DNA of 62,484 nt from CAZPKH01 sp964407165 (GTDB taxonomy: Bacteria > Bacteroidota > Bacteroidia > Bacteroidales > Muribaculaceae): assembly GCA_964407165.1 (NCBI GenBank), contig CAYOUJ010000006.1, forward strand, positions 1-62,484. The letters are read 5' to 3'. A model generated the notes under the pieces. The model made no database searches and was not told where the DNA came from. It was given only the letters and a program-made list of their open reading frames with translations. Both the position numbers and the translations under genes were made by a program. How positions within the stretch are numbered: the first letter of the stretch is position 1; every line of letters starts with the position of its first letter. This document shows, in pieces, positions 9,631 through 17,770 of this stretch.

Positions 9631-9657
9631 GCCCGTGCCGGTGCGACCGGCACGGGC
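9631..9657. terminator. GC-rich intra-operon stem-loop
   Basis: GCCCGTGCCGGT and its complement form a perfect 12-bp stem around GCG. There is no T-tract afterwards, so it may be an mRNA 3'-stabiliser or attenuating hairpin that lowers expression of the downstream enzymes relative to susCD. Confidence 0.65.
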
Positions 9658-9674
9658 ATTTCAACCAAATCATT

Positions 9675-10730
9675 ATGAAAATCAAATATATGACCTCTGC
9701 CCTATCGCTCATCTGTGCCGCCACTATGTTGCTGGCATGCACGGAAGACGGTCCCGTCACCAACCCCCGCCAGGAGGAGACCGTCGTGCCCCAGAAAGAA
9801 ACCGGCTTTGCCTATGGCGCCGACGTGAGCTGGATTACCGAATATGAGAACAAAGGCTACACCTTCACCACCCCCGGCGAAGACGGGCAGGAGATGGAAC
9901 TGATGCAACTGCTCCGCGACTACTGCGGCACCAACTCAATACGCCTGCGCGTGTGGGTCAACCCCGTAGAGGGCTGGAACAACATCGACGACGTTGTGCT
10001 CAAGGCACGCCGCGCCGAGGCTCTGGGCCTGCGCACGATGATCGACTTCCATCTGTCCGACGACTGGGCCGACCCCTCCAAGCAGGTTGTCCCGGCAGCG
10101 TGGGAAGGCCTTGACATCGACGGCATCTGCACCGAAGTTGCCAACCATATCACCCAGACGCTCAACGCGCTCAAGGCCGCCGGTGTCACCCCCGAGTGGG
10201 TGCAGGTGGGCAATGAGACCACGCCCGGCATGCTCCTCCCCTACGGCTCCGTCACCGATAACCCCGAGGGCATGGCCCGGATAGTCGACACGGGCTACGG
10301 CGCCGTCAAGGCCGTCTTCCCCGACGCATACGTAATCGTGCACCTCGACTGCGGCCACAACCAGTGGCGCTACGACCGATTCCTCGGCGTGCTCGAGCAA
10401 TACGGCGCCCGCTATGACATGATTGGCATGTCGGCATACTACTATTGGGCAGCCGAGGACGGTTACACCAAGGGCCTCGACAGCTACATCGCCGACGTGG
10501 CCGCCAACGTCGACCACCTGAGCGCCACCTACGGCAAGCCCGTTATGGTAGTGGAGGTCGGCGACAAGTACAACGAGCCGGAGCGCTGCAACCAGTTGAT
10601 CACCGCCCTGAAGCAGATGCCCATCGAGGGTATCTTCTACTGGGAGCCGGAGGCTGACCCTGCGCAGTATGAGCTTGGCTGCTTCAAAGACGGCGCACCC
10701 ACCTCGGCCCTCGACGCCTTCAAGCACTAA
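9675..10730 (+). CDS. GH53 endo-beta-1,4-galactanase (lipoprotein)
   Basis: Cuts beta-1,4-galactan side chains of pectin (RG-I). It has 351 residues with lipobox MLLAC, so it is probably anchored on the cell surface or facing the periplasm. The GH53 (beta/alpha)8 signatures are clear: the N-terminal GADVSW, then NSIRLRVWVNP, MIDFHLSDDWADP, WVQVGNETTPGML with the acid/base Glu181, and VMVVEVGD with the nucleophile Glu294. The length equals a single catalytic domain with no extra binding module. It sits between the SusE-like gene and a GH2, as in the BT4667-BT4673 locus. Confidence 0.93.
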   Translation: MKIKYMTSALSLICAATMLLACTEDGPVTNPRQEETVVPQKETGFAYGADVSWITEYENKGYTFTTPGEDGQEMELMQLLRDYCGTNSIRLRVWVNPVEGWNNIDDVVLKARRAEALGLRTMIDFHLSDDWADPSKQVVPAAWEGLDIDGICTEVANHITQTLNALKAAGVTPEWVQVGNETTPGMLLPYGSVTDNPEGMARIVDTGYGAVKAVFPDAYVIVHLDCGHNQWRYDRFLGVLEQYGARYDMIGMSAYYYWAAEDGYTKGLDSYIADVAANVDHLSATYGKPVMVVEVGDKYNEPERCNQLITALKQMPIEGIFYWEPEADPAQYELGCFKDGAPTSALDAFKH

Positions 10731-10732
10731 TC

Positions 10733-10887
10733 CAATGCATAATGCATAATGCACGATGCATAATCATTTCTGGCTAAAAGCTATGAATTATTCTATTAGT
10801 AAACAGCATTTTATGGGAAAAGCATCCGGATGGAAATCATGCATTATGCATTATGCATTATGCATTGGCACAGCATTGTGCATTGTG
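10733..10887. repeat. ATGCATTATGCA word repeat, inverted arms flanking the GH2 start
   Basis: Left arm: CAATGCATAATGCATAATGC and following bases (10735-10763). Right arm: repeated CATTATG words (10838-10887) ending in GCATTGTGCATTGTGCC. The 70-odd bases between the arms hold the candidate start codons of the GH2 gene, and the right arm is coding. Confidence 0.85.
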
Positions 10888-13260
10888 CCTGCCATCAGTG
10901 CGCAGCGGACAAAGGTGACGCTCTCCGACGGTTGGCAGTTCCGGGAGGGGGGTGACGCCCTCGCGCCCCGCACTGTCCGCGCCCCGCACGACTGGGCTAT
11001 CTACGGCCCCTTCGACCGCGCCAACGACCTCCAGACGGTAGCCATCGAGCAGAACGGCGAGTCGGTGGCCACGGTGAAGACGGGGCGCACCGGCGGGTTG
11101 CCGTTCATTGGCAGCGGTGTCTACACCACCACTTTCGAGGTTGCCGACACTGCAGACAAGAGCGTAACGCTCGTGTTTGACGGCGTGATGAGCAACGCGC
11201 AGGTGCGTGTCAACGGCCGCCACGTCATCGCGTGGCCCTACGGCTACAACTCGTTCTATGCCTGCATCGACTCTGTTGTCACCCCGGGTGTCAACACTCT
11301 GGAGGTAAACTGCTGCAACAAGGAGGGGCAGTCGCGCTGGTATCCCGGCGCGGGAATCTACCGCAATGTCCACGTCATCACCACCTCGCGCGTGCACATA
11401 CCCGTCTGGGGCACATACGTCACCACCCCGACGGTGAACGCCGACCGCGCCACGGTGCGCCTGCGCCTCGACATCGAGGGTGCCCGACAGTTTGAGCCGT
11501 GGCCCTACGGCGAGAAAGTGACCGTGAGCACTGCCATACTCGACCCGGACGGCAAGGAGGTAGCTCGTGAGAGCACCGTCTACACCGCACGCGGCCAGGA
11601 ACTGACGCAGAATTTCACCGTGCCCTCCCCGCGGCTGTGGGATCTCAAGACCCCCAACCTCTACACCGCCCGCACGACGCTTAGCGTCGACGGAGAGGAG
11701 GTGGACACATACCAGACCCGTTTCGGCATCCGCACATTAGAGTATGTTCCCGACGAGGGATTTTACCTCAACGGGCGCCGCGTGAAGTTCCGCGGCGTGT
11801 GCAACCACCACGACCTCGGCCCCTTGGGCGCCGCTGTCAACCGGTCCGCGTTGCGCCACCAGATAGAGATGCTCAAAGACATGGGCGTCAACGCCATACG
11901 CACGTCGCACAACATGCCTGCGCCCGAGCTTGTGGAGCTTTGCGACGAGATGGGCATGATGCTCATGGTTGAGCCGTTCGACGACTGGGGCTTCCGTCCG
12001 AAAAGCCCTAACGGCTACGGCGCCGTCTTCAACGAATGGGCCCAGCGCGACATCACCAACATGGTGCGGCACTACCGCAACAGCCCGTCGGTGGTTATGT
12101 GGTCGATAGGCAACGAGGTGCCTTCGCAGTGGGGGCCTCCCGGCATCGAGGAGCTGACGATGCTGCAAAATCTTGTGCATCAGCTTGACCCGACGCGTCC
12201 CGTGACATGCGGCATGGATCAAATCAACGCCGTGCTCGAGGTAGGGTTTGCCGCCGCGCTCGACATACCCGGGTTTAACTACAAACCCCAATATTACGAC
12301 TCTATCCACGCCATGCTGCCGCAGCGCTTGGTATTAGGCTCGGAGACGGCCTCAACTGTTTCGTCGCGCGGCGTCTATCATTTCCCCGTTGTGTTCCCCG
12401 GCGCCGACGGCCGTAACGTGGTGATGCACCCTGGCAAGCAGTCGTCGGGCTACGATGTGGAGTCCTGCTCGTGGTCAAACACCCCCGACATCGATCTTGC
12501 CGCCGACGAGGATCTCCCCTACCTGCTCGGGCAGTTCATCTGGACCGGTTTCGACTACCTCGGCGAGCCTGCCCCCTACGATACCGACGCCTGGCCAAGC
12601 CACAGCTCATATTTCGGCGCCATCGACCTGGCGTCGCTGCCCAAGGACCGCTACTACCTCTACCGCTCTGTCTGGAACGACTGCTCCCCTACCCTCCACA
12701 TTCTTCCGCACTGGTCATGGGCCGGCCGCGAAGGTGAAGTCACCCCGGTCATGGTCTACACCTCTTATCCCAAGGCCGAACTCTTTATCAACGACGTCAG
12801 CCAGGGCGTGCGCAGCAAGAACGACTCGACGCTCCAAAACCGCTTCCGCCTGATGTGGATGGACACGCGCTATGAGCCGGGCGAACTGCGCGTGGTGGCC
12901 TATGACACAGACGGAAACGCGGCCGCCGAAAAGACGGTGCGCACTCCCGGGAATGAACACCACCTGGTGCTGACAAAGGCATTCGACAGCGACGACTTAG
13001 TGTATGTCACCGTCACCGTGGCTGACCGTGACGGCAATCCCGTCCCGACAGCCTCCGACCTCGTCAGCTTCAAGGTGAGCGGCGGCGGCACGTTCGAGGC
13101 CACAGCCAACGGCGACGCCACGTGCGTGCTGCCGATGCGCGAGCCTCGGATGAACCTCTTCTCCGGCGCCTGCACGGTAATTGTGCGCCGCACGACTGAC
13201 GCGCCTGTAACGCTGAAGGTGACTGCCCCGGGGCTGAAAGGCGCCGGCCTTAGCTTCTGA
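10813..13260 (+). CDS. GH2 beta-galactosidase
   Basis: Probably an exo-beta-galactosidase finishing galactan oligosaccharides released by the GH53. It has 815 residues from the ATG at 10813; ATGs at 10783 and 10756 are also in frame, and the start is not decided by any RBS. The order is: signal peptide, sugar-binding jelly roll (containing VRAPHDW), Ig-like domain, TIM barrel (NGRRVKFRGVCNHHDLGPLG; VMWSIGNEVP with acid/base Glu435; LGSETAST with nucleophile Glu511), then DUF4982-like and C-terminal Ig-like domains. The hydrophobic core of the signal peptide (MHYALCIGTALCIV) is encoded by the ATGCATT repeat, and residues about 44-53 by the GC-rich palindrome. Confidence 0.92.
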   Translation: MGKASGWKSCIMHYALCIGTALCIVPAISAQRTKVTLSDGWQFREGGDALAPRTVRAPHDWAIYGPFDRANDLQTVAIEQNGESVATVKTGRTGGLPFIGSGVYTTTFEVADTADKSVTLVFDGVMSNAQVRVNGRHVIAWPYGYNSFYACIDSVVTPGVNTLEVNCCNKEGQSRWYPGAGIYRNVHVITTSRVHIPVWGTYVTTPTVNADRATVRLRLDIEGARQFEPWPYGEKVTVSTAILDPDGKEVARESTVYTARGQELTQNFTVPSPRLWDLKTPNLYTARTTLSVDGEEVDTYQTRFGIRTLEYVPDEGFYLNGRRVKFRGVCNHHDLGPLGAAVNRSALRHQIEMLKDMGVNAIRTSHNMPAPELVELCDEMGMMLMVEPFDDWGFRPKSPNGYGAVFNEWAQRDITNMVRHYRNSPSVVMWSIGNEVPSQWGPPGIEELTMLQNLVHQLDPTRPVTCGMDQINAVLEVGFAAALDIPGFNYKPQYYDSIHAMLPQRLVLGSETASTVSSRGVYHFPVVFPGADGRNVVMHPGKQSSGYDVESCSWSNTPDIDLAADEDLPYLLGQFIWTGFDYLGEPAPYDTDAWPSHSSYFGAIDLASLPKDRYYLYRSVWNDCSPTLHILPHWSWAGREGEVTPVMVYTSYPKAELFINDVSQGVRSKNDSTLQNRFRLMWMDTRYEPGELRVVAYDTDGNAAAEKTVRTPGNEHHLVLTKAFDSDDLVYVTVTVADRDGNPVPTASDLVSFKVSGGGTFEATANGDATCVLPMREPRMNLFSGACTVIVRRTTDAPVTLKVTAPGLKGAGLSF
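10943..10972. repeat. GC-rich palindrome (decayed) inside the GH2 gene
   Basis: The right arm GACGCCCTCGCGCCCCGC is intact and the left arm has decayed to GGGAGGGGGG. It is translated as REGGDALAPRT just ahead of the conserved PHDW motif. Confidence 0.8.
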
Positions 13261-13313
13261 AAATCGATAGCCCTCGATAATCGTCGATGATTATCGAGGG
13301 CTATCGATTTTTT
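13261..13313. terminator. Bidirectional terminator between GH2 and mutS2
   Basis: A perfect 22-bp stem of AAATCGATAGCCCTCGATAATC and its complement encloses a 6-nt loop and is followed by TTTTTT on the plus strand. It lies directly after the GH2 stop, between convergent genes. Confidence 0.9.
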
Positions 13314-13326
13314 CGGCATAGGGGGG

Positions 13327-13351
13327 GCGGGGCGCGAGGGCGCCGCCCCGC
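13327..13351. repeat. GC-rich palindrome downstream of mutS2
   Basis: An inverse-orientation copy of the 102-126 element, three bases beyond the mutS2 stop codon on the minus strand. Confidence 0.85.
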
Positions 13352-13354
13352 TCC

Positions 13355-15802
13355 TTAGAGGTCGACGACGGTGATGCCGGCGCCGCCGAAGCGGACATCC
13401 TCGTCACGGAAGGCGGTGACGCCGGGAGTGGCGCGCAACTGCTGGCGTATGGCCTCGCGGAGGGCGCCGGTGCCGGTGCCGTGGAGTATGCGCACGCGCC
13501 GGACGCTGTAGCGAAGCGCGTCGTCGATGAGATATGTCACGGCCTGCAGAGCCTCGTCGACGCGCATGCCTCGGAGGTCGACCTCGGTCTTAAACTCGTT
13601 GAGGCGCGTGCGGTCAGCGGTGATGTTGGATGTGCGCACCGGCTCGGGGAGCTTGTCGTTGGTGGGCATGAGGCGTGAGAGGGAGACTGTGGTCTTGAGC
13701 ATTCCGAAGACCACGGTGGCCTTCGTGCCGGAGATCTCGACGATGGTGCCGGGAGTGCCTTTGCCGTCGAGCTTGACAATGCTGCCGGCGGTGAGGGTGG
13801 CGGGAGCGGGGCCGCGCCCTCGCGCCCCGCCCTGCTCCTGCGGGGCGCGAGGGCGCCGCCCCTCTCCTTTTTTAAGTCGCCGGAGGCGGGAGTCTTCGGC
13901 CTCTTTCTTTTCGATGGCTTCGGCCTCCCTGCGCAGTTTCTCACGGGCGGCGCGCGTGCGCTCCTTGTCAGCCTGACTCTCGCGTATCTCGCGGATGGCG
14001 CGCTCGATACCGGCATTGCTGTCGGCGATAATTTTTTCTGCCTCGCGGCGGGCATCGCCTATAATCTCGCGGCGCTGGGTACGCAGCTGCTCAGCGAGGT
14101 TTTCGTAGCGCTCGACGGCGTCGTCAATCTTCTTCTCCTTGGCCCGTATCTGCATGCGCTTCTGCTCCCAGTAGCGCTTGTCGCGAGCGATGTCGAGCAG
14201 GTATTTGTCGAGGTTGATGTAGTCGGAGCCGACTATCTGCTCGGCGGAGTCTATGATGGATGCGGGGAGGCCGATCTTGCGTGCAATCTCCACGGCGAAG
14301 GAGCTGCCTGCAGAGCCGATGGATAGGCGAAACATGGGCCGCATCAGATGGCGGTCGTAGAGCATCGAGCCGTTGACAATGCCGGGGGTGTCTTCGGCGA
14401 AGGTCTTGATGTTCTGGTAATGCGATGTAATGACGCCCCAGACGCCCTTCTCGTTGAGTTCTGCGAGGATGGCCTGGGCTATGGCGCCGCCAATCTGCGG
14501 CTCCGTACCGCTTCCAAACTCGTCGAGAATGATGAGCGAGGAGCTGCGGCCGCGCTGGAGCATTAGCTTCATGTTGCGCAGATGCGAGGAGTAAGTGCTA
14601 AGGTCGTCCTCCATCGACTGGTCGTCGCCGATGTCAATCATGATGTCCGTAAAAACGCCGGCGTGGGAGTTCTCGTAGACCGGTGGGAGCAGGCCGCACT
14701 GGAGCATGTACTGGACGATGGCTACGGTCTTGATGCAAACCGACTTGCCGCCGGCATTCGGTCCCGAGATGACGAGTATGCGCCGGTCGGGAGTGAGGGT
14801 GATGTCGAGGGGCACCACCTCCTTGCCCTGGCGCTGAAGCGAGCTGAGCAGCACAGGGTGGACGGCGTGGTACCATTCTATCCCCGGCTCGGGGTGGAGA
14901 GTGGGCATCGATGCGTCGATAGAGCGGGCGTAAGCAGCCTTGGCGTGTATGAAGTCTATCTCGCCGAGCATGTCGAGCACGCCCAGGAGGTCGTCAAGGT
15001 GTCCGCGGAGCACGTCGGCCACGGCAGTAAGCACCTTGATTATCTCGCGGCGCTCCTCCATCTCCAGCTCGCGGATGCGGTTGTTTGCCTCGACCACCTC
15101 GGCCGGCTCGATGAAGACGGTCTTGCCGGAGGCTGACTCGTCATGGACTATGCCGCTGATCTTGCGCTTGTACATGGGAGCGACGGGGAGCACGAGGCGG
15201 CCGTCACGCACCGAGGGGGTGGCGTCGGCAGGGATGAAACCGGCTAGGATTGCGTTCTGCAACACGCGACGCATACGAGAGCCGAGGGAACTTTGCAGGC
15301 TGCGCAAGTTGCGGCGGATGTCGGCAAGATCGGGCGACGCAGAGTCGCGGACGTTGCCGTGCTGGTCAATGGTCTTGTTGATGAGCTGCAGGCACTCGGG
15401 AAACGCGTAAAGGTCGGCGACGATGGCCTGCAGGCGCGGGTAAGGTGATGCGCCGTTGTCGAGCCGGTGGTTTTGGAACCAGACAATTATCTCACCTGTG
15501 GCCTCGAGGGTGGTGCGCAGGTCGCAGAGGTCTTTGACAGGGATGTGGGTGCCCGGAGGACGGATGGCGCGGAGCGGTCCGCTGACGCTGCGCACACGGC
15601 CGATGGCGATGTCGCTGGCGCCGCTGACTATGCTCAGCATCTCGGCGGTGAGCGCAAGGCGGCGCTCGACCTCACCGTAATCGCCGGCAAAGGCCATGTC
15701 GGCGCAATATTGGCGCCCTTCGTCGGTGACGCAGCCGCGGCGGACGGCGTCGCGGACGGCGGTGAAGTCTATCTTATGTTCGAAGGAGTCAGGGTAAATC
15801 AA
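13355..15802 (-). CDS. mutS2: MutS2 (Smr-domain ATPase/endonuclease)
   Basis: MutS2 acts on branched DNA and, in other bacteria, on collided ribosomes. The 815 residues carry a MutS core, Walker A ISGPNAGGKS, Walker B LIILDEFGSGTEP, a long coiled coil (about 520-640; Arg/Glu/Ala-rich), and a C-terminal Smr domain (about 735-815) with VDLRGMRVDEAL and the catalytic-loop motif HGTGTGALR. The linker between coiled coil and Smr/KOW-like region (residues 647-666) is made of two opposed copies of the GC-rich palindrome. It is probably co-transcribed with mutL, 91 nt upstream. Confidence 0.95.
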   Translation of the reverse strand: MIYPDSFEHKIDFTAVRDAVRRGCVTDEGRQYCADMAFAGDYGEVERRLALTAEMLSIVSGASDIAIGRVRSVSGPLRAIRPPGTHIPVKDLCDLRTTLEATGEIIVWFQNHRLDNGASPYPRLQAIVADLYAFPECLQLINKTIDQHGNVRDSASPDLADIRRNLRSLQSSLGSRMRRVLQNAILAGFIPADATPSVRDGRLVLPVAPMYKRKISGIVHDESASGKTVFIEPAEVVEANNRIRELEMEERREIIKVLTAVADVLRGHLDDLLGVLDMLGEIDFIHAKAAYARSIDASMPTLHPEPGIEWYHAVHPVLLSSLQRQGKEVVPLDITLTPDRRILVISGPNAGGKSVCIKTVAIVQYMLQCGLLPPVYENSHAGVFTDIMIDIGDDQSMEDDLSTYSSHLRNMKLMLQRGRSSSLIILDEFGSGTEPQIGGAIAQAILAELNEKGVWGVITSHYQNIKTFAEDTPGIVNGSMLYDRHLMRPMFRLSIGSAGSSFAVEIARKIGLPASIIDSAEQIVGSDYINLDKYLLDIARDKRYWEQKRMQIRAKEKKIDDAVERYENLAEQLRTQRREIIGDARREAEKIIADSNAGIERAIREIRESQADKERTRAAREKLRREAEAIEKKEAEDSRLRRLKKGEGRRPRAPQEQGGARGRGPAPATLTAGSIVKLDGKGTPGTIVEISGTKATVVFGMLKTTVSLSRLMPTNDKLPEPVRTSNITADRTRLNEFKTEVDLRGMRVDEALQAVTYLIDDALRYSVRRVRILHGTGTGALREAIRQQLRATPGVTAFRDEDVRFGGAGITVVDL
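13806..13862. repeat. Two opposed GC-rich palindromes inside mutS2
   Basis: Copies at 13806-13830 and 13840-13862 face each other. Together they give a perfect 17-bp inverted repeat (GCGCCCTCGCGCCCCGC, 13814-13830, with 13840-13856) around CCTGCTCCT. On the coding strand they read GRRPRAPQEQGGARGRGPAP. Confidence 0.9.
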
Positions 15803-15808
15803 GGTATG

Positions 15809-15896
15809 TGATTAGTGATTAGTGTTTAGTGATAAGTGATTAGCGTCCAGTGATGAGAGAATTAGCTAATCACTAATCGCTCATCACTACTCACTA
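15809..15896. repeat. GTGATTAGT word stem-loop between mutL and mutS2
   Basis: Reiterated GTGATTAGT/GTGATAAGT words face AATCACTAATCGCTCATCACT words, forming an imperfect hairpin that starts on the mutL stop codon. It may be a weak terminator or an mRNA 3'-end stabiliser. Confidence 0.7.
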
Positions 15897-17711
15897 GTTC
15901 AGGAGGGAAGCGATGGCATCGGCGGTAAGGGTGGTGAATGTGGAGAGACCGTCCGGGGTATAGCCGGGGGTGGGGAGGCTTAGGAGTGAGGCGAGCAGCT
16001 GCTCGCGCTCGGCTGAAGAGAGCGAGTGGTCGGGCTTTACGGCAGCTTGCCGTGCCATGACAAGGGCGATGCGCGAGTTGAGAGTGTCGGCTACCTCTGC
16101 GCCGGTGTTCTCGGCGGCGTCGATTATGCGCACGAGGGTGTCCGCAGGGTTTATGTCGCCGAGCACGCCGGGGGCTGCCGTGATGGTCCACACGGTGGGC
16201 GTTGCCTGTTGCACCTCGAAGCCGAGGGTTCGCACGTTGGCAAGTATGCCCGAAAGGGTTGCCGCCTGCCCGGGCGAGAGATTTAGTGTTTCGGGGAAAA
16301 GTAGCTGCTGGCTGTCGAGGGGACGGTTGGCACTTTCGGCCATATACTTGTGATATAGCACATTGACATGGGCGCGGTGCTGGTCGACAATCATCAGGCC
16401 GGCCCGTGCGGGGGCCACGATATATCGGTTGAGTATGTGGAGCGAGCCTGAATAGTCACGGTCGCCGTCCTGCTGCCAAAGCGTCGACTCGGAGGTGTCC
16501 GGCGGAGCGGGGCAGCGCCCTCGCGCCCCGTCGGCGGAGAAGTCTTGGTAGAGTTTCTCCCAGTCGGCCGGGGCCACACGCGAGGGGGTGTGCGAGGGGG
16601 TGTTGAAGGGGTTGAACGAGGTGTCTACCATGACCTGCGGGCGGTCGGAGGTAGCCGCGCCGGGGTTGAAGGGTGGTATGTCCGGGGCGTCGGTGCGGTC
16701 AAAGTCGATGGCCGGCACAGCGTTGTATCGGCTCAGGCTCTCCTTTACAGCTGCTACCAGTATCTGCCAGATTGGCTGCTCGTTTTCAAATTTTATCTCG
16801 TTTTTGGTGGGATGAATGTTGACGTCGATGGTCTCCGGCTCGACGGTGAACGTCAGGAAGTAGTTGGGCTGTGCGTCGGCGGCGATAAGGTCGATGTAGC
16901 ACTGCATAATGGCCTTGTGGAAGTAGGGATGGCGCATGTTGCGGCCGTTGACCATGAGATACTGCAGGTGCCCGCGGCGGCGTGCCGACTCGGGGAGGCC
17001 GACATAGCCGCTGATTTTTACGAGCGATGTTTCGGTCTCGACGGGAATGAGCTGGCGCTCAAGGTTTTTGCCGAAGAGGTCGAGGATGCGCTGTTTGAAC
17101 GTGGCGGGACGCAGGTGGTGGAGCATTACGTCGTTGTGGATGATGGTGAACTCCACGCCGATGTTAACCAAGGCGAGGCGCTCAAACTCGCGCATGACGT
17201 TGGCCAGCTCCACGGAGTCTTTTTTGAGGAATCGGCGTCGGACGGGGATGTTGAAGAAGAGGTTCTTGACCATCATGTTAGTGCCGGCGTGGCAGGCCTC
17301 AGGGTGCTGGTCCTCGATCTCCGAGGCATTGATAATCAGGCGAGTGCCCAGGTTGGCTCCGTGGGGCATGGTGCGCAGGTCGATCTGCGAGACGGCGGCG
17401 ATTGAGGGCAAAGCCTCGCCGCGGAAGCCCATAGTATGCAGCGAATAGAGGTCGTTTGCAGAGGTAATCTTGCTCGTTGCGTGGCGCTCGAAGGCCATGC
17501 GGGCGTCGGTGTCGCTCATACCGCAGCCGTCGTCGACCACCTGTATGAGCGTGCGGCCTGCATCGCGGAGAATGATCTGCACGTTGCGGGCGCCGGCGTC
17601 GATGGCGTTTTCGACCAGCTCTTTGATGACGGAAGCGGGGCGCTGTATGACCTCGCCGGCGGCTATCTGGTTTGCAACTGAGTCGGGTAAAAGCTTGATT
17701 ATATCAGACAT
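15894..17711 (-). CDS. mutL: DNA mismatch repair protein MutL
   Basis: Couples mismatch recognition by MutS to strand incision. The 605 residues have the GHKL ATPase N-domain with all signatures: IAAGEVIQRPASVIKELVEN, DDGCGM, RHATSKI and GFRGEALPSI. A linker (about 345-410) precedes the C-terminal dimerisation domain. The usual endonuclease motif DQHAxxE is present only as DQHRAHVNV, lacking the Glu, so nicking activity is uncertain. The linker carries one GC-rich palindrome (residues 394-401). It lies 59 nt after the OstA-like gene in the same orientation. Confidence 0.95.
   Translation of the reverse strand: MSDIIKLLPDSVANQIAAGEVIQRPASVIKELVENAIDAGARNVQIILRDAGRTLIQVVDDGCGMSDTDARMAFERHATSKITSANDLYSLHTMGFRGEALPSIAAVSQIDLRTMPHGANLGTRLIINASEIEDQHPEACHAGTNMMVKNLFFNIPVRRRFLKKDSVELANVMREFERLALVNIGVEFTIIHNDVMLHHLRPATFKQRILDLFGKNLERQLIPVETETSLVKISGYVGLPESARRRGHLQYLMVNGRNMRHPYFHKAIMQCYIDLIAADAQPNYFLTFTVEPETIDVNIHPTKNEIKFENEQPIWQILVAAVKESLSRYNAVPAIDFDRTDAPDIPPFNPGAATSDRPQVMVDTSFNPFNTPSHTPSRVAPADWEKLYQDFSADGARGRCPAPPDTSESTLWQQDGDRDYSGSLHILNRYIVAPARAGLMIVDQHRAHVNVLYHKYMAESANRPLDSQQLLFPETLNLSPGQAATLSGILANVRTLGFEVQQATPTVWTITAAPGVLGDINPADTLVRIIDAAENTGAEVADTLNSRIALVMARQAAVKPDHSLSSAEREQLLASLLSLPTPGYTPDGLSTFTTLTADAIASLLN
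16507..16530. repeat. GC-rich palindrome inside the mutL linker
   Basis: Translated as GARGRCPAP on the minus strand, between the ATPase and dimerisation domains where length variation is tolerated. Confidence 0.85.
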
Positions 17712-17733
17712 AGAGAGGGTCAGTGGTTAATGA

Positions 17734-17754
17734 TCACGCCGCAGGGCGGCGTGA
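17734..17754. terminator. Short hairpin between ostA-like gene and mutL
   Basis: TCACGCCGC and GCGGCGTGA form a perfect 9-bp stem around AGG. It lies in the 59-nt gap and has no T-tract, so it is unlikely to be a strong terminator. Confidence 0.55.
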
Positions 17755-17770
17755 CACAAAGATTGGTTGC

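Noticed and set aside
9936..10754. 272-codon minus-strand frame over the GH53 gene
   Set aside because: Antisense shadow caused by GC-rich third positions; no family features, while the plus strand holds both GH53 catalytic Glu motifs.
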